Source: Cercis canadensis
Lineage: Eukaryota > Streptophyta > Magnoliopsida > Fabales > Fabaceae
Assembly (NCBI GenBank): GCA_003255065.1
Contig: QAOA01003589.1
Location: forward strand, 150,494-214,493
Direction: 5' to 3'
Length of the DNA stretch: 64,000 nt
Numbering within the stretch: position 1 is the stretch's first letter; each line of letters begins with the position of its first letter. Below the pieces are notes generated by a model. It was not told the origin of the DNA, searched no databases, and saw only the letters and a list, made by a program, of their open reading frames with translations. Below, one piece after another: positions 1 to 10,500 of the stretch. Position numbers and translations under genes: made by a program.

Positions 1-985
1 CCAGATACAGGAAAAAATAGGAAAAATATCCGAGTCAGAAACAGGGATGAACCGAAACTGGGTCCCGGTCCAGATATAGTGACTCAACAGGAAACGAGCC
101 CATACCAGATGCAGGGAAAAACAAGAAAAATATCCGAGTCAGAAACAGGGATGAACCGAAACAGGGTGCCGGTCCAGATATAGTGAGTCAACAGGAAACA
201 GGCCCATACCAGATACAGGAAAAAACAAGAAAAATATCCGAGTCAGAAACAGGGATGAACCGAAACAGGGTCCCGGTCCAGATATAGTGACTCAACAGGA
301 AACGGGCCTATCCCGGATGCAGGGAAAAACAAGAAAAATATCCGAGTCAGAAACAGGTATGAACCGAAATAAGGTCCCGGTCCAGATATAGTGAGTCAAC
401 AGGAAACAGACCCATACCAGATACAGGAAAAAACAAGAAAAATATCCGAGTCAGAAACAGGGATGAACCGAAACAAGGTCCCGGTCCAGATATAGTGACT
501 CAACAGGAAACGGGCCCATCCTGGATGCAGGGAAAAATAAGAAAAATATCCGAGTCAGAAACAGGGATGAACCGAAATAGGGTGCCGGTCCAGATATAGT
601 GAGTCAATAGGAAACAAATAGGGTCCCGGTCCAGATATAGTGAGTCAACAGGAAACAGGCCTGTACCAGATACAGGAAAAAACAAGAAAAATATCCGAGT
701 CAGAAACAGGGATGAACCGAAACTGGGTCCCGGTCCAGATATAGTGACTCAACAGGAAACAGGCCCATCCCAGATACAGGGAAAAACAAGAAAAATATCC
801 GAGTCAGAAAAAGGGATGAACCGAAACAGGGTCCCGGTCCAGATATAGTGACTTACCAGGAAACAGGCCCATCGCAGATATAGGTAAAAACAATAAAAAT
901 ATCTGAGTCAGAAACATGGATGAACTGAAATAGGGTCCCGGTCAAGATATAGTGACTCACCGAGAAACAGTCCCGTCGCAGATAC
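1..985. repeat. 104-bp satellite array, left segment
   Basis: Head-to-tail copies of the 104-bp monomer, about nine and a half units. The type-A monomer begins ccagatacaggga, continues through tatccgagtcag and gatgaaccgaaac, and closes with gggtcccggtcc, gatatagtgactcaac and aggaaacaggcccat. One unit near 600-640 is shortened by an internal deletion. From about 868 the array enters the C cassette (gcagatataggt, then gactcaccgagaaacag, then gtcgcagatacatgg) and is cut off inside the second cassette monomer by the retroelement fragment. Short open frames here come from the repeat and are not genes. Confidence 0.97.
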
Positions 986-1849
986 ATGGATCAGACAGAT
1001 GGGCAAACTGAGGTTGTTAATAGGACACTTGCTACTATATTGCGTGCTATTATACAAAAGAATCTTAAACGTTGGGAACAATCTTTGCCGCATGTTGAGT
1101 TTGCTTATAATCGCACTGTACACTCTACTACTTCTTATTCCCCTTTTGAGATTGTTTATGGATTTAATCCTTTAACTCCCTTGGATATTTTACCTTTGCC
1201 TACTAATGAGTTTGCTAATCTTGATGGTAAGCACAAGGCAGATTTTGTTAGAGACTTGCATTCCAAGGTTCGGGCTAATATTGAGAAGAAGAATGAGCAG
1301 TATGCTAGGCAAGCCAACAAGGGACGAACTAGGGTTATATTCGAACCAGGTGATTGGGTTTGGGTACACCTTAGGAAGGGACGGTTTCCTACCCAACGGA
1401 AATCAAAGTTGCACCCTCGAGGAGACGGGCCGTTTGAGGTCCTTGAGCGGATTAATGACAATGCCTACAAAATTAATCTTCCTGGTGAGTATGGCAATGT
1501 TAGTGCTACTTTTAATGTTGCTGACTTAACCTTGTTTGATGTAGGTGACGATTCAGATTCGAGGACGAATCCTTCTGAGGAGGGAGGGAATAATGCGAAT
1601 CAGCTTGCTACATGCCCTAACCCTAGGAGTGTTCATGATCCCTTGCTTGGAGTTGGAGGCCCGATGACTAGAAGCAGAGCTAAGCGAGTGAGAGAGGCAT
1701 TGTTGAGCCTAGTCCAAGAGGTGCAGACCAAAGAAAGAGCAGCTGGGCCAAGTTCAGAGTTGAGATGGATCACTTATCTGTCTCTTGTAGAAGGTGCACA
1801 TGGGCCAGCTTGGAGCCCAAGTTTGGAGCAGGCCAAAAATAATGTTTAA
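986..1849 (+). pseudogene. Fossil pol fragment: Ty3/gypsy integrase C-terminus
   Basis: This is an open stretch of about 287 codons from the end of a retroelement pol. It starts at the TDGQTEVVNRTL block that closes the integrase catalytic core. Next come the HVEFAYN and SPFEIVYG segments typical of plant Ty3/gypsy integrases (residues about 36-60), then a PGDWVWVHLRKGRFP block (about 121-135). The GPY/F-type module follows (GDGPFEVLERINDNAYKINLP, about 146-166), then FNVADLT, and finally a basic tail with TRSRAKRVREAL near residue 230. I see no clear chromodomain. This is a retroelement fossil, not a host gene; the family (Metaviridae, Ty3/gypsy) is firm and the lineage within it is not. Confidence 0.9.
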
Positions 1850-2264
1850 TTTAATTAGTTTTATTTTTGGGCTTTTATGTTTATGGGCCAAAACGTTTAA
1901 TTAGTTTTAAATTCGTTTTTAATATTTTGGGCCTTTATATCTATGGGCCAAACTGGGTATTAGGGTTTTATTAACTTTCTTAGAGGATCCATCATAGCTT
2001 GTAGCCTCCTAGCCAAATTGCCTATATAAGGAATTCGTGTATGCCTTTGCAAAACAGTTTTGGAGATTAATAGTATTCAGTTTCGGAATTATTGAGTTTC
2101 TCTGGATTGAGAGCTTCCCTGTTGTTCTTGGGCAAAGAACATGAACTTGAACTTACCAAGGATCCTTCCTTGCTAAGGGTTCACCCTATTGAGATAACCA
2201 AGGTCATCCCACAGTTTGGTATCCAGACACTCCGTTTCGATCCTTCGGGTACGCGAACGCATCA
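1843..2264 (+). repeat. Fossil LTR (3' LTR of the first Ty3/gypsy fragment), boundaries approximate
   Basis: About 420 bp of AT-rich, non-satellite sequence directly follows the pol fragment and ends in CA (gcgaacgcatca) exactly where satellite begins again. A TG at 1843 is a possible left end; it overlaps the end of the pol frame, so the left boundary is uncertain. Inside are repeated 'gggcc' stretches, a TATA box at 2023-2029, and a 3' part (ttcgatccttcgggtacgcg) resembling the end of U5 in plant LTRs. There is no partner LTR in the window. Confidence 0.7.
2023..2029 (+). promoter_or_regulatory. TATA box of the fossil LTR
   Basis: TATATAA in the context gcctatataaggaa, about 235 bases before the LTR's right end. 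This is where a U3/R promoter box would be expected in a plant LTR. I assign it only as a relic of the LTR promoter. Confidence 0.6.
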
Positions 2265-5200
2265 AAACAGGCCCATACCAGATACAGGAAAAAACAAGAA
2301 AAATATCCGAGTCAGAAACAGGGATGAACCGAAACTGGGTCCCGGTCCAGATATAGTGACTCAACAGGAAACAGGCCCATCCCAGACGTAGGGAAAAACA
2401 GGAAAAATATCCGAGTCAGAAACAGGGATGAACCGAAACTGGGTCCCGGTCCAGATATAGTGACTCAACAGGAAACAGGCCCATCCCAGATACAGGGAAA
2501 AACAAGAATAATATCCGAGTCAGAAAAAGGGATGAACCAAAACAGGGACACGTCCAGATATAGTGACTCACCAGGAAACAGGCCCATCGCAGATATAACC
2601 GGTCCAGATATAGTGTGTCAACAGGAAACGGGCCCATCCCAGATGGAGGGAAAAACAACAAAAATATCCGAGTCAGAAACAGAGATGAACCGAAACAAGG
2701 TCCCGGTCCAGATATAGTGACTCAACAGGAAACGGGCCCATCCCAGATGCAGGGAAAAACAAGAAAAATATCCGAGTCAGAAACAGGGATAAACCGAAAT
2801 TGGGTGCCGGTCCAGATATAGTGAGTCAACAGGAAACAGGCTCATACCACATACAGGAAAAAACAAGAAAAATATCCGAGTCAGAAACAGGGATGAACTC
2901 AGAAACAGGGATAAACCGAAATAGGGTGCCGGTCCAGATATATTGAGTCAACAAGAAACAGGCCCATACCAGAATCAGGAAAAAACTAGAAAAATATTCG
3001 AGTCAGAAACAGGGATGAACCGAAACTGGGTCCCGGTCCAGATATAGTGACTCAACAGGAAACAGGCCCATCCCAGATACAGGGAAAAACAAGAAAAATA
3101 TCCGAGTCAGAAACAGGGATGAACCGAAATAGGGTCCCGGTCCAGATATAGTGAGTCAACAGGAAACAGGCCTATACCAGATACAGGAAAAAACAAGAAA
3201 AATATCCGAGTCAGGAACATGGATGAACCGAAACTGGGTCCCGGTCCAGATATAGTGACTCAACAGGAAACAGGCCCATCCCAAATACAGGGAAAAACAA
3301 GAAAAATATTCGAGTCAGAAAAAGGGATGAACAGGGAAAAACAAGAAAAATATCCGAGTCAGCAAAAGGGATGAACCAAAACAGGGTCCCGGTCCAGATA
3401 TAGTGACTCAACAGGAAACAGGCCCATCCCAGATATAGGGAAAAACAGGAAAAATATCCGAGTCAGAAACAGGGATGAACTGAAATAGGGTCCCGGTCTA
3501 GATATAGTGACTCACCGAGAAACAGTCCCGTCGCAGATACATGGAAAAAAGAGAAAAATATTCGAGTCGGAAACAGGGATGAACCGAAACAGGGTCCCGG
3601 TCCAGATATAGTGACTCACCAGGAAACAGGCCCATCGCAGATATAGGTAAAAACAATAAAAATATCCGAGTCAGAAACAGTGATGAACCGAAAGAAGGTC
3701 CCGGTACAGATATAGTGACTCAACAAGAAACGGGCCCATCCCAGATGCAGGGAAAAACAAGAAAAATATCCGAGTCAGAAACAGAGATGAACCGAAATAG
3801 GGTCCCCGTCCAGAAATAGTGAGTCAACAGGAAACAGGCCCATACCAGATACAGACTCACCAGGAAACAGGCCCATCATAGATACAGTGGTTCACAAGAT
3901 AAATATCCGAGTTAGAAACAGGGATGAACCGAAACAGGGTCCCGGTCCAGATATAGTGACTCAACAGGAAACAGTCCATCCCAGATACAGGGAAAAACAA
4001 GAAAAATATCCGAGTCAGAAACAGGGATGAACCGAAACAGGGTCCCGGTCCAGATATAGTGACTCAACAGAAAAATGGTCCATCCCAGATGCAGGGAAAA
4101 ACAAGAAAAATATCCGAGTCAGAAAAGGGGATAAACCGAAATAGGGTGCCGGTCCAGATATAGTGACTCAACAGGAAACGGGCCCATCCCAGATGCAGGG
4201 AAAAACAAGAAAAATATCCGAGTCAGAAACAGGGATGAACCGAAACTGGGTCCCGGTCCAGATATAGTGACTCAACAGGAAACAGGCCCATCCCAGATAC
4301 AGGGAAAAACAAGAAAAATATCCGAGTCAGAAAAAGGGATGAACCGAAACAGGGTCCCGGTCCAGATATAGTGACTCACCAGGAAACAGGCCCATCGCAG
4401 ATATAGGTAAAAACAATAAAAATATCTGAGTCAGAAACATGGATGAACTGAAATAGGGTCCCGGTCTAGATATAGTGACTCACCGAGAAACAGTCCCGTC
4501 GCAGATACATGGAAAAAAGAGAAAAATATTCGAGTCGGAAACAGGGATGAACCGAAACAGGGTCCCGGTCCAGATATAGTGACTCACCAGGACACAGGCC
4601 CATCATAGATACAGTGGTCCACAAGAAAAATATCCCAGTTAGAAACAGGGATGAACCGAAACAGGGTCCCGGTCCAGATATAGTGACTCAACAGGAAACA
4701 GTCCATCCCAGATACAGGGAAAAACAAGAAAAATATCCGAGTCAGAAACAGGGATGAACCGAAACAGGGTCCCAGTCCAGATATATTGACTCAACAGGAA
4801 ACGGACCCATCCCAGATGCAGGGAAAAACAAGAAAAATATCTGAGTCAGAAACAGGGATGAACCGAAATAGGGTCCCGGTCCAGATATAGTGAGTCAACA
4901 GGAAACATTGCCATACCAGATACAGGAAAAAACAAGAAAAATATCCGAGTCAGAAACAGGGATGAACCGAAACTGGGTCCCAGTCCATATATAGTGACTC
5001 AACAGGAAACAGGCCCATCCCAGATATAAGATATAGTGACTCAACAGGAAACAGGCCCATCCCAGATATAGGGACAAACAGGAAAAATATCCGAGTCAGA
5101 AACAGGGATGAACCGAAACTGGGTCCCGGTCCAGATATAGTGACTCAACAGGAAACAGGCCCATCCCAGATACAGGGAAAAACAAGAAAAATATCCGAGT

Positions 5201-7526
5201 CAGAAACAGGGATAAACCGAAATAGTGTCCCGGTCCAGATATAGTGAGTCAACAGGAAACAGGCCCATACCTGATACAGGAAAAAACAAGAAAAATATCC
5301 GAGTCAGAAACAGGGATGAACCGAAACTGGGTCCCGGTCCAGATATAGTGACTCAACAGGAAACAGGCCCATCCAAGATATATGGAAAAACAGGAAAAAT
5401 ATCCGAGTCAGAAACAGGGAACAAGAAAAATATCCGAGTCAGAAACAGGGATAAACCGAAATAGGGTCCCGGTCCTGATATAGTGAGTCAACAGGAAACA
5501 GGCCCATACCAGATACAGGGAAAAACAAGAAAAATATCCGAGTCAGAAAAAGGGATGATCCGAAAGAGGGTCCCGGTCCAGATATAGTGACTCAACAGGA
5601 AAAATGCCCATCCCAGATGCAGGGAAAAACAAGAAAAATATCCGAGTCAGAAACAGGGATGAACCGAAACAAGGTCCCGGTCCAGATATAGTGACTCAAC
5701 AGGAAACAGGCCCATCCCAGATACAGGGAAAAACAAGAAAAATATCCGAGTCAGAAAAAGGGATGAACCAAAACAGGGTCTCGGTCCAGATATAGTGACT
5801 TACCAGGAAACAGGCCCATCGCAGATCTAGGTAAAAACAATAAAAATATCTGAGTCAGAAACATAGATGAACTGAAATAGGGTCCCGGTCTAGATATAGT
5901 GACTCACCGAGAAACAGTCCCGTCGCAGATACATGGAAAAAAGAGAAAAATATTCGAGTCGGAAACAGGGATGAACCGAAACAGGGTCCCGGTCCAGATA
6001 TAGTGACTCACCAGGAAACAGGCCCATCATAGATACAGTGGTTCACAAGAAAAATATCCGAGTTAGAAATAGGGTTGAACCGAAACAGGGTCCCGGTCCA
6101 GATATAGTGACTCAACAGGAAACAGGCCCATCCCAGATACAGGGAAAAACAAGAAAAATATCCGACCCAGAAACAGGGATAAACCGAAACTGGGTCCCGG
6201 TCCAGATATAGTGATGCAACAGGAAACAGGCCCATCCCAGATATAGGGAAAAACAAGAAAAATATCCGAGTCAGAAACATGGATAAACCGAAATAGGGTG
6301 CCGGTCCAGATATAGTGAGTCAACAGGAAACAGGCCCATACCAGATACAGGAAAAAACAAGAAAAATATCCGAGTCAGAAAAAGGGATGAACCGAAACAG
6401 GGTCCCGGTCCAGATATAGTGACTCACCAGGAAACAGGCCCATCGCAGATATAGGTAAAAAGAATAAAAATATCTGAGTCAGAAACATGGATGAACTGAA
6501 ATAGGGTCCCGGTCTAGATATAGTGACTCACCGAGAAACAGTCCCGTCGCAGATACATGGAAAAAAGAGATAAATATTCGAGTCGGAAACAGGGATGAAC
6601 GCTTTGTCCCAGGGCCTCCAGAGATAGTGACTCACTAGGAAACAGGCCCATCATAGATACAGTGGTCCACAAGAAAAATATCCGAGTTAGAAACAGGGAT
6701 GAACCGAAACAGGGTCCCGGTCCAGATATAGTGACTCAACAGGAAACAGTCCATCCCAGATACAGGGAAAAACAGGAAAAATATCCGAGTCAGAAACAGG
6801 GATGAACCGAAACTGGGTCCCGGTCCAGATATAGTGACTCAACAGGAAACAGGCCCATCCCAGATACAGGGAAAAACAAGAAAAATATCCGAGTCAGAAA
6901 CAGGGATGAACCGAAACAGGGTCCCGGTCCAGATATAGTGGCTCAACAGGAAATGGGCCCATCTCAGATGCAGGGAAAAACAAGAAAAATATCCAAGTCA
7001 GAAACAGGGATGAACCGAAACAAGGTCCTGGTCCAGATATAGTGACTCAACAGGAAACGGGCCCATCCCAGATGCAGGGAAAAACAAGAAAAATATCCGA
7101 GTCAGAAACAGGGATGAACCGAAATAGGGTCCCGGTCCAGATATAGTGAGTCAACAGGAAACAGGCCCATACCTGATACAGGAAAAAATAAGAAAAATAT
7201 CCGAGTCAGAAACAGGGATGAACCGAAACTGGGTCCCGGTCCAGATATAGTGACTCTACAGGAAACAGGCCCATCCCAGATATAGCGAAAAATAGGAAAA
7301 ATATTCGAGTTAGAAACAGGGATGAACCGAAACTGGGTCCCGGTCCAGATATAGTGATTTAACAGGAAACAGGCCCATCCCAGATACAGGGAAAAACAAG
7401 AAAAATATCCGAGTCAGAAACAGGGATGAACCGAAACTGGGTCCCGGTTCAGATATAGTGACTCAACAGGAAACAGTCCCATCCCAGATATAAGGAAAAA
7501 TAGGAAAAATATCCGAGTCAGAAACA
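2265..7526. repeat. 104-bp satellite array, A monomers with C cassettes
   Basis: About 50 monomers. Type A alternates between versions ending cccataccagatacaggaaaaaac and cccatcccagatacagggaaaaac, with variants such as gatgcaggg. C cassettes, recognised by the catcatagatacagtggt marker, lie near 3880, 4614, 6033 and 6656; the last two are 6 x 104 bp apart. Irregular monomers mark recombination scars, for example near 2890, 3310-3350, 3850 and 5420. A 16-base non-reversed complement patch lies at 6601-6616. No gene. Confidence 0.97.
6601..6616. other. In-register complement (not reversed) of satellite, 16 bases
   Basis: Where the monomer should read cgaaacagggtcccgg after agggatgaac, the sequence reads gctttgtcccagggcc. 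Every one of the 16 bases is the Watson-Crick complement of the expected base, in the same 5'-to-3' order. The satellite resumes in register (tccaga...) with no change in length and one further substitution a few bases on. Confidence 0.9.
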
Positions 7527-10500
7527 GAAGTCAGAAACAGCGATGAACCGAAACAGGGTCCCGGTCCAGATATAATGACTCAATAGGAAACAGGCCCATC
7601 CCAGATACAGGAAAAAACAAGAAAAATATCCGAGTCAGAAACAGGGATGAACTGAAACAGGGTGCCGGTCTAGATATAGTGACTCAACAGGAAACAGTCC
7701 CGTCCCGGATACAGGGAAAAACAAGAAAAATATCCGAGTTAGAAAAAGGTATGAACCGAAACAGGGTCCCAGTCCAGATATAGTGACTCAACAGGAAACA
7801 ATCCCGTCCCAGATACAGGGAAAAACTAGAAAAATATCCGAGTTAGAAAAAGGTATGAACTGAAACAGGGTCCCGGTCCATATATAGTGACTCAACAGGA
7901 AACAGGTCCATCCCAGATACAAGGAAAAACAAGAAAAATATTCGAGTCAGAAACCGGTATGAACCGAAACAGGGTCTCGGTCTAGATATAGTGACTCAAT
8001 AGGAAACAGGCCCATCCCAGATACAGGGAAAAACAAGAAAAATATCCGAGTCAGAAACAGGTATGAACCGAAACAGGGTCCCGATCTAGATATAGTGACT
8101 CAACAGGAAACAGACCCATCCAAGATACAGGGAAAATCAAGAAAAATATCCGAGTCAGAAACAGCGATAAACTGAAACAGGGTCCCGGTCTAGATATAGT
8201 GACTCAACAGGAAACAGTCCCGTCCCAGATACAGGGAAAAACAAGAAAAATATCCGAGTTAGAAAAAGGTATGAACCGAAACAGGGTCCCGGTCCAGATA
8301 TAGTGACTCAACAGGAAACAATCCCGTCCCAGAGACAGGGAAAAACAAGAAAAATATCCGAGTTAGAAAAAAGGTATGAACCGAAACAGGGTCCCGGTCC
8401 AGATAAAGTGACTCAACAGGAAACAGTCCCATCCTAGAGACAGGGAAAAACAAGAAAAATATCCGAGTCTGAAACAACGATGAATCGAAACAGGGTCCCG
8501 ATCCAGATATATTGACTCAATAGGAAACAGGCCCATCCCAGATACAGACCCGGTCCAGATATAGTGACTCAACAGGAAACAATCCCGTCCCAGATACAGG
8601 GAAAAACAAGAAAAATATCCGAGTTAGAGAAAGGTATGAACTGAAACAGGGTCTCGGCCCATATATAGTGACTCAACAGGAAACAGGTCCATCCCAGATA
8701 CAAGGGAAAACAAGAAAAATATTCGAGTCAGAAACAGGTATGAACCGAAACAAGGTCTCGGTCCAGATATAGTGACTCAATAGGAAACAGGCCCATCCCA
8801 GATACAGGGAAAAACAAGAAAAATATCCGAGTCAGAAACAGGTATGAACCGAAACAGGGTCCCGATCTAGATATAGTGACTCAACAGGAAACAGGCCCAT
8901 CTAAGATACAGGGAAAAACAAGAAAAATATCCGAGTCAGAAATAGGGATGATCCGAAACAGGGTCCAGTCCAGATATAGTGACTCAACATGAAACAGCCC
9001 CATCCCAGATACAGGGAAAAACAAGAAAAATATCCAAGTTAGAAAAATGTATGAACCGAAACTGGGTCCCGGTCCATATATAGTGAGTCAACAGGAAACA
9101 TGCCCATCCAAGATACAGGGAAAAACAAGAAAAATATCCGAGTCAGAAATAGGGATGAACCGAAACAGGGTCCAGTCCAGATATAGTGACTCAACATGAA
9201 ACAGCCCCATCCCAGATACAGGGAAAAACAAGAAAAAAATCCAAGTTAGAAAAATCTATGAACCGAAACTGGGTCCCGGTCCATATATAGTGAGTCAACA
9301 GGAAACATGCCCATCTAAGATACAGGGAAAAACAAGAAAAATATCCGAGTCTGAAACAGCGATGAACCGAAACAGGGTCCTGGTCCTGATATATTGACTC
9401 AACAGGAAACAGGCCCATCCCAGATACAGGGAAAAACAAGAAAAATATTCGTTTCAGAAACAGGGATGAACTGAAACAGGGTCTCGGTCTAGATATAGTG
9501 ACTAAATAGGAAACAGGCCCATCCCAGATACAGGGAAAAACAAGAAAAATATCCGAGTTAGAAAAAGGTATGAACTGAAACAGGGTCCCGGTCCATATAT
9601 AGTGACTAAATAGGAAGCAGGCCCATCCCAGATACAGGGAAAAACAAGAAAATATCCGAGTTAGAAACAGGTATGAACCGAAACAGGGTCTCGGTCTAGA
9701 TATAGTGACTCAATAGGAAACAGGCCCATCCCAGATACAGGGAAAAACAAGAAAAATATCCGAGTCAGAAACAGGTATGAACCGAAACAGGGTACTGGTC
9801 TAGATATAGTGACTCAATAGGAAACAGGCCCATCCCAGATACAGGGAAAAACAAGAAAAATATTCGAGTCAGAAACAGGGATGAACTGAAACAGGGTCCC
9901 GTTCTAGATATAGTGACTAAATAGGAAACAGGCCCATCCCAGATACAGGGAAAAACAAGAAAAATATCCGAGTCAGAAAAAGGTATGAACTGAAACAGGG
10001 TCCCGGTCCATATATAGTGACTAAATAGGAAACAGGCCCATCCCAGATACAGGGAAAAACAAGAAAAATATCCGAGTCAGAAACAGGTATGAACCGAAAC
10101 AGGGTCCCGGTCTAGATATAGTGACTCAACAGGAAACAGGCCCATCCAAAGTACAGGGAAAAACAAGAAAAATATCCGTGTTAGAAACAGCGATGAACCG
10201 AAACAGGGTCCCGGTCCAGATATATTGACTCAATAGGAAACAGGCCCATCCCAAATACAGGGAAAAACAAGAAAAATATCCAAGTTACAAAAAGGTATGA
10301 ACCGAAACAGGGTCCCGGTCCATATATAGTGACTCAACAGGAAACAGTCCCGTCCCATATACAGGGAAAAACAAGAAAAATATCCTAGTCAAAAACAGGT
10401 ATGAACCGAACCAAGGTCCCGGTCCAGATATAGTGACTCAACAGGAAAAAGGCCCATCCATATACAGGTAAAAACAAGAAAAATATCCGAGTCAGAAACA

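Larger units (their letters stand above)
986..2264 (+). mobile_element. Fossil Ty3/gypsy LTR retrotransposon, 3'-end fragment (end of pol plus 3' LTR)
   Basis: A 1.28-kb non-satellite island in the array. It contains the C-terminal part of a plant Ty3/gypsy integrase followed by an AT-rich region and an LTR-like end with a TATA box. The left junction with the satellite lies at about 985-992, where the two sequences share a few bases. The right junction is after the CA at 2263-2264, where the satellite resumes with aaacaggcccat. The element is broken: only its 3' end is present, with no gag, protease or reverse transcriptase and no 5' LTR. The satellite does not resume in the phase at which it stopped, so this is not a simple insertion with a short target duplication. 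Truncation during unequal recombination is my inference. With a single LTR, age cannot be measured from LTR divergence. Confidence 0.9.

Noticed and set aside
1156-1529. Open frames overlapping the integrase fragment in other frames and on the other strand
   Set aside because: Shadows of the pol fragment, which has clear Ty3/gypsy motifs in its own frame.
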